NCBI GenBank assembly: GCA_963921795.1
Contig: OY997658.1
Span: 31,620,089-31,684,088 of the forward strand
Origin: Nannobrachium achirus
Taxonomy: Eukaryota > Chordata > Actinopteri > Myctophiformes > Myctophidae
Reading direction: 5' to 3'
Length of the DNA: 64,000 nucleotides
Part shown: in pieces, positions 32,560 to 44,556 of the stretch
Layout: each line of letters opens with the position of its first letter
How positions within the stretch are numbered: the first letter of the stretch is position 1
Made by a program: the position numbers and the translations under genes
Notes under the pieces: model-generated
Told to the model about the DNA's origin: nothing
Database searches by the model: none
Seen by the model: only the letters and a program-made list of their open reading frames with translations

Positions 32560-33309
32560 ATTCCACTGCACAGTAAAAAGAAACTCAGTCTTTGAACGGC
32601 TTGTTAGATGCTAAAACATGGTAATATCTGCGTTCTGGGCAAAAACTTTTCATTAAACCTCAGCCTCCACTGTGTTTCTCTGGCATTTGCCTCTGGCATC
32701 AACAGCACAAGACCGCACGGGTTGATCTCCGGGATAATTTGTTGGGTTCCCTCCATGGGATTATTGATCCCACTATGATGAAAGAGACTGCCATACAATG
32801 TTGGTCCAATTATAGTTTCAAGGCCCGCACAAAGTGATTTCATTTGTTTTTGATCATTGTGTCAAGTACACTATTGGCTATTTGCCATCCATCAACAGTC
32901 ATGAGATATAAACTAACTGAGATCTTATTAAGCTGGAGCCCAGCCCCTGCACATTACTGTAGTCAGTCAGTCATTACTGTATTTTGTTAAAGGAATTTAA
33001 ATAAGCTATATTCAAAGGACATGACTAGGCTGTTTATCTTCATGACACAGCCCTTATGAGGTGTATTTTATTTTCTATTTAGACATTCCCCCAGGCATCT
33101 ATGATACATGTGCACATCTGCAATCTTAAATAGAGATTCATGTGCAAATGAAAAGTAATGCCCAATTAGCCTGGCAGTTTATTGTGTTCATCACCTCAAT
33201 AGCCAGATGGTAATAAATGCAGATTTGCCTATCTAACTGCATTAATTAGACAGTAATTGACGGTGTCCTGGGGTTAATGTGTTGTACTGAGAGGTAGGGA
33301 ATGGGACTG
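32560..33309. other. Unique DNA; candidate conserved non-coding element at about 33110-33270
   Basis: At 33130-33260 the sequence has ATGCAAAT-like octamer words (tgtgcaaatgaaaag), gcccaattagcctggc, and attaattagacagtaattga, a dense set of homeodomain-type TAATTA cores in non-repetitive DNA. This texture is common in vertebrate developmental enhancers. No coding potential. Confidence 0.35.
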
Positions 33310-33391
33310 TGCCGAAAAACATGAAATCTACCAGCTCTCAACGCGTAACATGGCGACGCATTGTGACCTTGTAGATCTGCAATTTCCGGCG
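33310..33391. repeat. Core hairpin, copy 9
   Basis: gccgaaaaacatgaaatcta against cttgtagatctgcaatttcc ggc. Outer gccg/cggc bases also pair. Followed by gccgtacgacag, similar to cgtcatacgacg after copy 7. Confidence 0.82.
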
Positions 33392-33753
33392 CTCGGGACC
33401 GCCGTACGACAGACTACAAATTAAATATGATGTTGTCCAAGTCCCCAGTTGTTTGCAGCGAGTGAGACACCTGGGATAGAGACATCAGACAGTATTTATC
33501 TCTGCAGTACTTGTACGTAGATACTGGCAAACTCACTGACACTGACATCAGCCACACTTGACAGTGACACGGAACGATCCGATGTATGTGTTCGACTTAG
33601 CGTGACGACAGCATTGATTTACTTTCCTAAGCGCATCGTTTTTCTGTGGCAAATAGATGTTCAGTCTTTTAGTGCGTCGTTCAGCGTGAGATTGTATTTG
33701 TAGTATGTGTGTGAGAGGGGGTGTAAACAAAGACAGGCAGACGATGATGGTGT

Positions 33754-33755
<2 letters not shown>

Positions 33756-33820
<65 letters not shown>
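33756..33820. repeat. GA microsatellite
   Basis: About 32 GA units. Confidence 0.98.
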
Positions 33821-33823
<3 letters not shown>

Positions 33824-34036
33824 AGAGAGAACAGAGATAAGCCTGCATTGTAGTGCTCTACGGTAGTTTATGTAGCCTATTTGCACAGCATGCCAATCTC
33901 TCAGAAAGCATGAACTTCACCATCAGACAGACAGAGTGATCATTCCCGTTCAATTTTACCCTGAAAGCACAGAAACACACGTGACTGATGACATAAACAC
34001 AAGAAAAGCAAGAACCGAGATTTGGGGGGCTTTCGT

Positions 34037-34214
34037 GTTTCTTTTTTCTGCTTTTATTGATAGATCTTCAAGTGAAAATGTTTAAGTGAAGAAGGACAGG
34101 AAAGAGGGAGAGAGAGAGACTGGGAGAGACACACAGAAAAGGTCATCAGAAATGGGACTCGACCAGGTTACATTTAGCCTAGGTGCCCTGAGCGCTACGC
34201 CAACAGTCCGGGCA
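34037..34214 (-). mobile_element. tRNA-derived SINE on the minus strand
   Basis: Reading the minus strand, a tRNA-like head has an A-box-like tggcgtagcgctcagggc and a B-box-like ggtcgagtccc, followed by a body ending in tcaataaaagcagaaaaaag, an A-rich 3' tail with a polyadenylation-type signal. Head-to-tail length of about 180 bp fits a short SINE. Target duplication not identified. Confidence 0.65.
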
Positions 34215-34466
34215 GGTGCGATTTTTAACCAACCAATCTTTTCTTCTTCTTTCAGCTAATTCCCATCTGGGTCCACGCAACAGATCATCTGTTTCCTTCT
34301 GGTACTGTGTTCAAATGTTTAGCCAACCAATAATACATTAATAATTAACTTCTAGCCTTATTTTCGGCCATGTTGGCTTGATGTTAGTAGATGCTTCTTG
34401 GCAAGTGGAGTGGATTGAAATCTTGCTTGCTGTCAGCCAGTCACCTTTATTTTATTGTATTATTCC

Positions 34467-37400
34467 TAGTACGGAGGATTGAGACCAGATTTTGGGTGAA
34501 TCGTTCACTTTTTCATACAAGCGTGAAAATTGGTACACTTGTACAGTTTGGGGCCCTGAACAATTTCAGATATGGAGCCATTGCAAAAACGCCCCCTGGT
34601 GGCCATGGCGGCCATTTTACTTTCCACCATTACCCGTTAATGTATTTTACATCATAACTCCTAAACCAAACATGATAATACAGAATAGGTGATGTCTACA
34701 CCTATGTTTTGATGGTCAAGGATTCCATTGATATCATGTACAACATCGCAACCTGTTCAGGTGAATAGTTAATGGTCAATTCCGTGATGTTGTGAGGTAA
34801 TCTGCTGGTTATATCCGAACATTTTTTACTTTTTCATAAAAGTATGAAACTTGGTACACTTGTACAGTTTGGGACCCTGAACATTGTCAGATATGGAGCC
34901 ATTGCAAAAAAGGCCCCCTGGTGGCCATGGCAGCCATTTTAATAGCCACCATTACCAGATAATGTATTTTGCATCTTATCTCTTGAACCATACATGATAA
35001 TACAGAATATGTGATGTCTACACCTATGTTTTGATGGTCAAGGATACCATTGATAATGTGTACAACATCATAAACTGTCCAGCTGAATAGTTAATGGTCA
35101 ATTCAGTGATTTGTATCTGTTGCATACATGTTGAGTAGAGTTTTAGAAATGTAAACCCTTGCCCCTGATAATACCGTGAGAGCAGAGCAATATTCAATAT
35201 GACAAAAATAAATTAGCTTTAAATAATGTATCACAGGCAAAGGTTTATTTCAAAGATTTTATTTCAGAAATAGTTTGTTTTGTTGTTGTTAGAACATATT
35301 GGTTTCATTACTGGTTGATTGAAAGTTGTCGTTGTTGACAATCTGGCTAACCATTGTCAAAGAAAAGGGAAAAACAGAGCCCTTGCTGTTTTGTAATTCT
35401 GTTCTTGAGAGATTACGTTGTTGATGACAATGCATTTCTTCTTCCATCTTCACAGCCTCCTCCACATTGACACAATGCTGTGCACTACTTTTGCATTTTT
35501 TGCCTGGCAGCCTTTCTTGCAGCCACAACTCAAGAGCTCAAGGAGGGATAGGCTTGCCTGTGGAAGCCCACAATGGTCTCCAATCAAGTGGGTTCATCCA
35601 ACCAGTCTGTTGGAGATGGCATAGCTGGTGCCACCTCAAATGCTTGTCCCCAACAGTGTTCTCCTTGGTACACTGCACCTGTGAGGTGCTGCACCAGTGC
35701 ATCCTAGTTGGGGTATAGGCTCCATCCCTCTTCCTTTTTTGAAGCGGTGAAAGCCGCTTCCAAAGAGTGGCTTTGTGTGTCCCGTACATGTCCATATATG
35801 ATCATTCCAGTCCAGAATGAACAGGTTTTATTTGTCCCGTACATCCAGAATATGTGTGTCCCGTGCGTCCAGGATTGAGGATTGGTCAAGCTTCACAATT
35901 TGGCCCTCCAGATAAAATCAGTCATTAATTCAGAATTCATAAAAATATAGAACTGAAGCAGATAGAAAGTATAGATCTAGAACACAGAATATATAGCTCT
36001 AGAACACATAGAATAAACATTCACCGCTTCACTTCGAACAGAGGTTTGATTTTTTTGTGAATAGGCCTAACTCACTCTAGATGAGCGTGATTGATGTTGA
36101 GTTGGTTGCTGTTGCGATCGTAGGAGAGAATTGTGAAGCATTCCACAATGGAAATGCCATGTCAAAGGCATTCAAGGTTTCTTTCCCCTGGTTGCAAATG
36201 CAGATACTCTGTCACAGCCAGTGAAAGCATGGAACACAGGAATATTTGTAGTTGTCAGGAGTGGACCACTGGACCCAGAGTTTTGGCAATGTCATGTCGG
36301 AAGTATTCACTAAAAAATGAAGAGGGATGGAGCAAATACCCCCAAATTAGGATGCATCGGTGCAGCACCTCAAAAGAGCAGTGTACCAAGAAGGACACTG
36401 TTGGGGGCAAGCATTTGAGGTGGCTCCAGATATGCCATCTCCAACAGACTGGGGTTGGACAAACCCACTTGATTGGAGACCATTGTGGTCAATTCTTCAA
36501 TAGGCAAGCCTATCTCTCCTTCAGCTCTTAAGTTGTGGCTGCAAGAAAGGCTGCCTGGTCATTGCAAATGCAAAAAAATGCCTCCTAATAGTGCACAGCA
36601 TTGTGTCAATGATGTGGAGGAGGCTGGTAAGGAGACAGTGAAGATTGAAGAATACATTCATTGTCATCATCAATCAATCAATCAATCGGTCGGTCGGTCG
36701 GTCGGTCGGTCGGTCGGTCGGTCGGTCGGTCAGTCAGTCAGTCAGTCAAACAAAAACCATGCATGAAACATGAAATCAATACTAGAGTAGGCCTAAGGGG
36801 ATTTATATGTGTTATAGTTTTTCTGTAATAATGGGAACTGATAATAAATATTTCAGTTTGGGGATATAGTCGGACTCTTTAAGAGGGGACACCAGTTCTA
36901 GAGTATGAGTTGACTGTGATGAAGGGAAAAGTTCTAAACAAAGAGAGTTGAATGAAATGACTTTCTCCATGTCTCATTTTACCACGTCTGAATCTACAAG
37001 TTAAGCAAGTATCCTTCAGTTTTACACTAGCAAAAACATGAAATATATGTGCTTAAGAAATACATTTGAACAAGAAAATGAAACCAAATGTATGCAACAA
37101 ATGCAAAATTGATTATCAATGGAATCCTGGACCATCAAAACATAGTCGTAGACATCACACATTCTGTATTTTCAAGTATGGTTCAGAAGATAAGACGCAA
37201 AATACATAATCTGGTAATGGCGGAAATTAAAATGGCTGCCATGGCCACCAGGGGGTGTTTTTTGTGATGGCTCCATATCTGACAATGTTCAGGGTCCCAA
37301 ACTGTACAAGTGTACCAAGTTTCATACTTTTATGAAAACGTGAAAAATGTTCATACAAAACCAGCAGACCTCACAACATCACCAAATTGACCATTAACTA

Positions 37401-38018
37401 TTCACCTGAACAGTTTATGATGGTGTAGATGATATCAATGGAATCCTTGACCATCAAAACATAGGTGTAGACATCACCTATTCTGTATAATCATGTTTTG
37501 TTCAGGAGTTATGATGTAAAATACATTCATTGGTAATGGTGGAAGTAAAATGGCTGCCCTGGCCACCAGGGGGCGTTTTTGCAATGGCTCCATATCTGAC
37601 AATGCTCAGGGTCCCAAACTGTACAAGTGTACCAAGTTTCATACTTTTATGAAAAGGTGAAAAGAATTCGGACAAACATTCAGACAAAACCATTGGACTT
37701 ACACACATCACCAAATTGGCCATTAACTATTCTTCTGAACAGTTTATGATGTTGTACATGGTATTATTGTATTCCTTGACCATCAAAACATAGGTGTAGA
37801 CATCATCTATTCTGTATTATCACGCTTGGTTCAGGAGTTATGATGCAAAATACATTAATTGGTAATGGTGGAAAGTAAAATGGCTGCCATGGCCACCAGG
37901 GGGCGTTTTTGCGATGGCTCCATATCTGAAAATGTTCAGGGCCCCAAACTGTACAAGTGTACCAAATTTCACGCTTGTATGAAAAAGTGAACGATTTTCG
38001 TCTCAATCCTACGGACTA
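34467..38018. mobile_element. Giant 3.5 kb fold-back element with tandem repeats in its arms
   Basis: The left edge TAGTACGGAGGATTGAG is answered by CTCAATCCTACGGACTA at the right, with aatcgttcactttttcatac mirrored at 37973-37993. Left arm units of about 310 bp at 34490-34795 and 34796-35110 share ttggtacacttgtacagttt, gatatggagccattgc and tggtggccatggc. They are mirrored by three units at 37095-38000. Inner arms (35300-35745 and 36305-36670) are also reverse complements, including aatgcttgtccccaacagtg-like sequence. The loop lies near 35750-36300. No transposase frame. Related to the fold-back at 24357-26474. Confidence 0.88.
36672..36749. repeat. CAAT, CGGT and CAGT tetranucleotide repeats
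   Basis: Short (AATC)n followed by about eleven (GGTC) units and then (AGTC)n, inside the right arm of the fold-back. Confidence 0.95.
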
Positions 38019-38398
38019 TGACACTTCTCAGACAGACAGAGTGCATTTCATGGGGTTCTCCAATTTTCCACACAACAGTGGCCTGAACAATAGAATAGAG
38101 GACATGTCACTGAGAGGTTGCTGGTGTGAATCCCCCGGACTAAACTGGGAATGACTGATTAGGGGGAAGCGAACCAGTGATGCTCTCCCTTCCCTGCACC
38201 GGCTAACTGTTGAACTGTCCTTTTGCAAACCACTGAACCTTAAACTGCTCCAGCAGAGCTGCTCAGCAGCACACAGTACTACACATTGATGGTACTGGCA
38301 GCGTCTCAGTGGGATGCCTTCCCTGTCCAAGACCTCAGCCAATGAACAGATACAGTATGAAAGAATGCATATATTTGTAGGTCAACTTGCCTGAGACA
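38019..38398. other. Non-coding stretch, nothing recognised
   Basis: No gene or repeat end recognised. Confidence 0.4.
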
Positions 38399-38765
38399 CA
38401 TTGGTTCTCAAACTTAGGGTCGGGACTCCAAGTGGGGTCCCCAAACTATTTTGTGGTGTCCACAGATGGTTGGCTTAATGTAAAAAAAAAAAAAAAAAAT
38501 TCACTCAACGGTAAACTAACCTACATAAGTGTATACTGGGTATCTGCACATTTATAAAGTGACAATTTAAGGACTTTCAGTTTTTTTGGTTTTACTACCA
38601 AACTGGCCAAACTGGCAAATATGAACTAAGCAAGAGGCGAACATTTATCTGTGGAACCGAGTCACATTAAATGTAATACCTACCAAGTGCTTGTCAGGTT
38701 GGGGGTCCCCAGTTTATATATGTTTATTTTGGGGGTCACGGCCTAAACAAGTTTGAGAACCCCTG
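38399..38765. mobile_element. hAT-like element with GGTTCTCAAAC ends
   Basis: Left CATTGGTTCTCAAACTT and right GTTTGAGAACCCCTG are inverted repeats, each followed by G- and C-rich gggtcc/ggggtca strings as in other hAT MITEs in the window. No matching target duplication was found, so the exact ends or an older age are uncertain. Confidence 0.65.
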
Positions 38766-39780
38766 TTCCAAGGGATCCATGTCCCAAATTCCAGGTTTAA
38801 GTCATCCAAGTTCAAACTACATTCACACCACACTCAAATATCTACCATATTATTAGTATTGCTATTATTAACCCATGATTTTGTTTTTAATTGGCCTATA
38901 ACATTCCTGGAATATGTGTGTGTGTGATAAATCTAGCCTGAGGGTAATGAGAGAAGAGGGTTTGAACAGGGGTGGATGCCATTGCTCTCATTAGCACATT
39001 GGATTTTATGAATTCTGCATTGCTTCTAAAGGGCGAAACAGGGAGCCAGCCATCGCATCCTGGAGTGGAAGGGCACAGACAACAGGTTTACCATAATGGC
39101 ACCACCAGTCTTCACCAGGTTCACTGGCAAAAAAACAAGACAATTAAACTCAATTAAGTCAGGTAGGGAAAACACAGGCCACTGAATTCTCTACTTTGCA
39201 TCAGAATGAAGTCAAAATGGTTTTGAGTGATTTATCCTGTAGTAAATATGAAAGCAGACGGTTAATTAGTTGTGATATTGGCTTGTTGACTTTACACAGC
39301 AGCCCCTTGCTTTTTATTTAATCATGTTTAACCTTTTTTTTAATTTAACTCAATTTCTTTAATTATTAAAATGCTGTATGTAGCAATTAAACCTTAAACC
39401 ACTACAGCAGTATCGCAGGCAGAAGTGTTCATTTGTGTCGTTCGGCTTGACATCAGGCTAAGAATAAGTTGATGTGTGAAACAGTGAGACGACGGTAACA
39501 TTAAAGCTCAAGTTACCCTTTCAACTCTCTAAATATGAATTAATCAATGTCCTTGTTCAGACCAGGAGGGGTGAGCGCATCAAGAGAATGAATTCAGAAG
39601 GTTTCCCCCAGGTTCAGTTCTCCTGATGTGATCACTACCTCTAATGAGACGGTTAACATGTTCAATATCTTTTTCTTTCTTTCTTTAATTTAGTTCCTTT
39701 TGACATTTTTGTGTCAGACTGTTAATATGGCCAGGCTTGCCTTTTACCCACGTGGCACAGTTCTATATAACAGTAAGTAC
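38766..39780. other. Non-coding, AT-rich, mostly unique
   Basis: No gene recognised. Short CA/TG and A-rich tracts only. Confidence 0.4.
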
Positions 39781-39889
39781 CAGGGGTTCCCAAACTTTTT
39801 TTTGTCTCAGGGTACCCCATAAATATTTTTTTAATCCGAGGCACCCCTACATTATAATTTTCACTTCCAGCACCTTATATTTATAGCAC

Positions 39890-40140
39890 ATCGTCGTTGT
39901 CGAGTAGAAACCTTGTATGTCCAAAACCGTTTGTTTTGTATTTTATCATCTATAAAATGTACTAAATGTACTAAACTAGTGCATGAAAACAGCAGATCTA
40001 CTAGCACTCGCAGTCGCATCACAAGGCGTTGTGTGCTTGTAGATCGGCTGTTTTCACTAGTTTTGTGCAACAGTCTTGTATGATGAAGCAGGGCTTTGCT
40101 TTACCAAAGATACGAGGTTCCTGCCCGACAGTGACGATAT
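39890..40140. mobile_element. MITE family D, copy 1 (nested in hAT C)
   Basis: catcgtcgttgtcgagtaga at the left and ggttcctgcccgacagtgac at the right are inverted repeats. The whole 250 bp matches the element at 61914-62163, including aaaccttgtatgtccaaaac and ttgtatgatgaagcag, with a core hairpin in the centre. Its presence in two places with different surroundings shows it moved as a unit. Confidence 0.8.
39976..40060. repeat. Core hairpin, copy 10 (centre of MITE D)
   Basis: actagtgcatgaaaacagca gatctac against gtagatcggctgttttcact. The stem reads aaaacag rather than the aaaatag of most copies; copy 18 shares this variant. Confidence 0.88.
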
Positions 40141-40286
40141 TTTAGTGATTATGTTGCGAGGAAAACGTTGAGATAATGGCCATTTTGGTTAGAACTGACT
40201 GAAAATAACTGTACTTCAAGTTTAAAATGTTACTAAATATTTTTTTCAAGTGTCCAAATAAATTCCAAATATTATCAAACTATCTC

Positions 40287-40360
40287 GCGGCACCCCTGGA
40301 CTGCCGTCGCGGCACCCCTGGACTGCCGTCGCGGCACCCCTGGACTGCCGTCGCGGCACC
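40287..40360. repeat. 22-bp tandem repeat, 3.4 copies
   Basis: Three identical 22-bp units, each gcggcacccctggactgccg plus tc, and a partial fourth. Confidence 0.97.
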
Positions 40361-40395
40361 GCAGGGTGTCCCGTCACCCACTTTGAAAACCCCTG

Positions 40396-40852
40396 CTGTA
40401 GACAACACCGACCATGGGGCCCTCATAATCAATTATCTGACGTCTGTTCATCTTGTACCAAATGACCTCACGTCCACAATTACATTTCTGTTGCTGTAAA
40501 CATTAAGATATGAAGATATGTTTTCTGATGAGTCATGCAGTCTGCTTGTACTTTCTGTAGCAAGCTTTTACTACAGAAAGTTGTGTTTAATCCGCTTTCA
40601 ATAATGGAACAGTTGGTCCTGAGCTGTGCTGTATTGAGACTTGAGAGACAAAAAAGGGTCTGGATTGGGAAGTATTATTGTGTTTATTTTTAATCAACAA
40701 ATCTGGACAATTAATGCCAAATGCCTTTTTTCGTGCATGTGAAACATTCTCTGGCTTTTAACCGCTGTCCTTGAAGATGTCCTCATGTCTGCTGCCTTTT
40801 TTTTTAAATCAAAGTCGCTGACATTGATGTAACTTTTGGAATATTCCTTTAG

Positions 40853-40853
<1 letters not shown>
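40396..40853. other. Non-coding stretch, nothing recognised
   Basis: A possible inverted pair gcttgtactttctgtag/ctacagaaag lies at about 40551-40583. Otherwise nothing recognised. Confidence 0.4.
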
Positions 40854-40904
<51 letters not shown>

Positions 40905-41210
40905 CTTTATTAACAACTGTGTTACCAGTTCCTGTAGTACATTCAAAAGGTATGCTGAAAGAGTAACAAAAAGGCCCAAAAGGCTTGTTTCCATTGTTGT
41001 CCATTATACTCCATTAAGTAAGGCATACAATACAAAGTAACAAACATAAAAAGGTATATTTACAGAAGAGTGGTGGGGACAGGGGGCAGGTTAATTTGGG
41101 TTGGGAGTCGACATCTTTAATGGCTTTTGGCAAAACATTCAACGTTTTGACGGCAGCATAGTAGAATTTCATTTCTCCACATTTTCGAGATGAATTGTGG
41201 GGGAACTATA
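40854..41210 (-). repeat. Probable LINE 3' end with ATTG microsatellite tail
   Basis: On the minus strand the sequence runs into gttgttaataaagtatcc and then (CAAT)n at 40854-40900. Fish LINEs commonly end in ataaagtat followed by a tetranucleotide tail. The stretch to about 41210 has no simple repeats and may be the 3' untranslated region, but I see no coding part. Confidence 0.45.
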
Positions 41211-42814
41211 GACTGTAAAAAAAACATGGACGGTGTGAAGCCATTGCTTTCTATGCTGCGAAAATGACGCTTTTTTGTCCCTTGTATGGGTGTCGCCATC
41301 ATTGTTTTAATGGTACCCAAGGAATCATAAGGAATGCTATTGGCTGCCAACGGTCACGTGGAACCGCAGGGATACATGGGAGAATGTGGTGTTGAGCCTC
41401 CCGAAATAAAGCACACGAAGAAGAACACAGCCGGCTGGTATCAGTTTAGTTGTCCACGCCCCCCGCAACTTTATCATCAATTTTAACATAAATGGGACCA
41501 TATTGCACAAAAACGCATATCCTGGTGATTGAAAGGCAGTTTTTTTTACTAGCGACAGGAACCATAAAGTAATTATGACGATTTTTATTAAGGTTTATAG
41601 AAAATCAAACAGGGAAATGACTGGGGTCCAATGGAGAAATATTCTTTTTGGTACCTCGCGGGGGGAAAACAGCGCAACTGGCGGCCAATCATGGGATCTT
41701 TCTGTTCCGGGAAAGCTTCATGAATAATCCAGGCAACAACACGCCTGGGGGCAACGAGTTCAGATGATGAGCTCCCTCTGGTGTTATGCCCATGGGCATC
41801 ACTTGCTCTAGAGAAGGGCATTGATCCTCTGAGTATCTTAAAGACCAGTCACCAGACCCATTGAAAGAGGATGCACTATGTCTCCTGCCGGACGTTGAGC
41901 CAACCCAGACTCGCAAAGTGAGCTGGGATTAGTAGTTGTCCTCACCCCAGTCCTCAGGTCTTCCTCTGAAGACTGTGTGGATTCTCTTCTTCATTGCATA
42001 AACGTGTTACCCACCGGTTGAATTTTTTTTTTGGTTTGTGTGCGCTTCCTGAACCTCTTTTAATTTTTGTTCCTAACGAATAACTAGGCTACATAATAGC
42101 TTGGGTGGTTTGCTATACTGCGTGACTCTCTCACCTACAGCTCGCTTTTGTGGAGCACGAGGTTCACAAGAACTGTTTTAACCTCAGTCGAACGATTCCA
42201 ATGCACCTTTGATCACATCTGACATCCTGTGCTCCTGTATTCATATAGAGAAAGAGAAGGAGACAGAGAGAGAGGGAGAGAGAAGAAAAGACTCAGAAAT
42301 CCTTCACCAAGCCGTTTCGCACGCGTCAGTGCGTATGCGTGCGTATGCGGGGCGCGCGCGCGTATGCGCGTTTTGGATAGAGCCAATGTATATCAATTCA
42401 GCCGGCTACACCAGGCGTACGGATAGCGCGAACCACGGATACGCATTCCCTAAAAATAGGATCGGTTCTATTTTTCAAGCACGCCTATGCGTTTTGTACA
42501 TAGACTATCTGGTCTTCCTCACATATACTCCCTCCTTGGTGTAGCCTGGAGCGTTTACGCATACGCGAGCCTCTTCACGGACAGTACGCGCGTATGTGCA
42601 CATTTTTTGGTGTAGTCCCACCGTCACATTATAATTTGTGCGTGCGTGCGTGCGTGCGTGCGTGCGTGTGGGTGTGTATGTGCGATAGAGAGAGAGAGAG
42701 AGAGGGAGAGAGAGAGGTGGTACAGTTACAGTTACATTGACATGAAATACTAAACATAGACCTGTGCTAAGAATGATACTAATTGGTGGTGTTGGTGGTT
42801 TTTGTTTTGCTTTG

Positions 42815-42815
<1 letters not shown>
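41211..42815. other. Non-coding stretch; fish repeat motif, GA and GTGC tracts
   Basis: The string tagactgtaaaaaaaacatg near 41210 resembles the end of a common fish interspersed repeat. A GA-rich tract lies at 42246-42290, a CpG-rich cgtatgcgtgcg zone at about 42318-42375 and (CGTG)n at 42641-42668. No gene recognised. Confidence 0.45.

Positions 42816-42888
<73 letters not shown>
42816..42888. repeat. CA microsatellite
   Basis: About 36 uninterrupted CA units. Confidence 0.98.
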
Positions 42889-42892
<4 letters not shown>

Positions 42893-43740
42893 GCGACGAG
42901 CCACTGTGATAGCAGCCAGCGCCAGTTTGTGGCCAAATAGGAAGCTCCGTAATTCACTGCAGTGCAAATGAACCAGCCAGCTGTCACCTATCAGGCTGCC
43001 CTCAACCAGGCGCATAAGTAGCCGTGTCCAACTGTCTGCTGTCATCAGAGCTGTCCGCGTCTCCTCTCACTCCACATTACAGCAGAGTGGAGGTGGGAGA
43101 CGTTAGGTGGAAGCAAAAATAATAGCCCTGCTTGGATATGATTAGAAGTAATCTAGGGCAAGAATTAAAATTTAATCTCCTGTGTTTGGTACGACACGTC
43201 TGATTCGTCTGTGAGCAACAGTGCCATTTGTAAACTCAGACATGAATTATTAATGGGGGAGCTTTGCATAACGCTGGGAGTGGTTGGACAGTTGTTCTCT
43301 CTGGGCTCTCAGTGGGGGCATGTCACGGCCACCCGCCACAGGAATGGAGATAATAATGGTGTTCTGAGCTGCACATTTCTCCATCAACAGTAAAGTTAGC
43401 ATTAGGGTTTGGATTCTTTGGGATTTGAACAATTCTGATTCCCTCTAGGCCTGACCTGTTTTCTGAAAAACGTCAAATATTATTCAAAAATTACAAAAAC
43501 GAATATGTTGCTACATACTGTACGTGTACTGTACTAAACCAGGCTCCTCCTACCTTCTGATTCGAACAGAAGATGGGAGGAGTCAGTTTACTAGGCTAAA
43601 AAATGTGTTCCCGGCCTGAATGGGTTAAGGGTCCGATTCCTTAACGGTTCCACTTAACGGTATTTTAAAATATCTATACAATATAAATTATAATACATAT
43701 AAATATCTATTATAATTTTTGATAAACTCAAATTATTGCA
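42889..43740. other. Unique DNA; candidate conserved non-coding element at about 42900-43390
   Basis: This roughly 500-bp block is non-repetitive, of balanced composition, and has several compact regulatory-looking words (gaattattaatgggg, tttgcataac, agataataatgg). No frame is convincing. Confidence 0.33.
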
Positions 43741-43890
43741 TACATATTTGTAGTGGTTCTCAAAGTGAGGTCCAGGGACACTCTGAGTTACTTAAGGTCA
43801 ACTCTGTACAAATGTAACAAAGTGTACACATGTACACTGTTGTGGTGTTCCTTGAAATGACAAAGTTCTAGAATCACTGGTATTGTAATT

Positions 43891-44556
43891 CAGGGCTGCC
43901 AACTTTCAGGAAAACCTAAGAGTGAGATTTTTCTTTTTTTATATATAAGTCACGATTACACCATGTTGCACTGGGTGGGTGTTATTTAATTCTCCAAATC
44001 TAACCCTCAATAATGAATATGTAATTTTGAGGCAGAAACGTAGTTAATAACCTATACTGTGGATCATTTTGGTGGGGGGTCTGGGGGTCCTCCCCCAAAC
44101 ACATTTTAAAAGAGTAGATGTTATTTCCTGTATTCTATGGATAAATGTTTACATTAAGCTGCTTGAAGATCTGTTCTTTTTGCACACGCATCCATCCAAA
44201 AGCCCCTCCCCATTTAAACTGCCTCTTAGTAAGCAATGGGTATTTTGGACGTGTTGAATTACTGTTGTAGATCCTCCTGTCCCCTCGGTCTTACTGTAAG
44301 AGAATGATGTGCGCAGGAACGTGCACGCAGCGTTCCTCACACCAGACGCTCACGCACACACAGCGACGCATCTAATCATTACTTCAGAATCAAATACAGT
44401 ATTTTAAGCCCTTTAATTGCTCAAATCGCGGCCGAAGTGGATGTCTCAGTGGCTGGTGATATGACGGCGTGAGAAATACGATGTGTGGCGTGAGAGCGTG
44501 AGAAGAGGGTCATTTGCGTGAGTCTCACGCTCATTGCGTGAGGGTTGGCAGCTCTG
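43891..44556. mobile_element. hAT-like element with CAGGGCTGCCAAC ends
   Basis: Ends CAGGGCTGCCAACTTTCA and TGAGGGTTGGCAGCTCTG are inverted. GTAATT directly abuts both ends (43885-43890 and 44557-44562), a 6-bp duplication. Repeated gcgtgag/ctcacgc words near the right end are a feature of a fish hAT family with these termini. No intact transposase; length 666 bp. Confidence 0.88.

Larger units (their letters stand above)
39781..40395. mobile_element. hAT-like element C carrying a nested hairpin MITE
   Basis: Ends CAGGGGTTCCCAAAC and CTTTGAAAACCCCTG are inverted and hAT-like, with gcaccccta/ggcacccctgg strings inside. No target duplication is apparent. It contains a 22-bp tandem repeat near the right end and the MITE at 39890-40140. 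Confidence 0.65.

Noticed and set aside
43749..43880. A small hAT element with GTGGTTCTCAAAG start
   Set aside because: The right end (tagaatcactgg) matches only weakly and flanks do not agree; kept out for lack of support.
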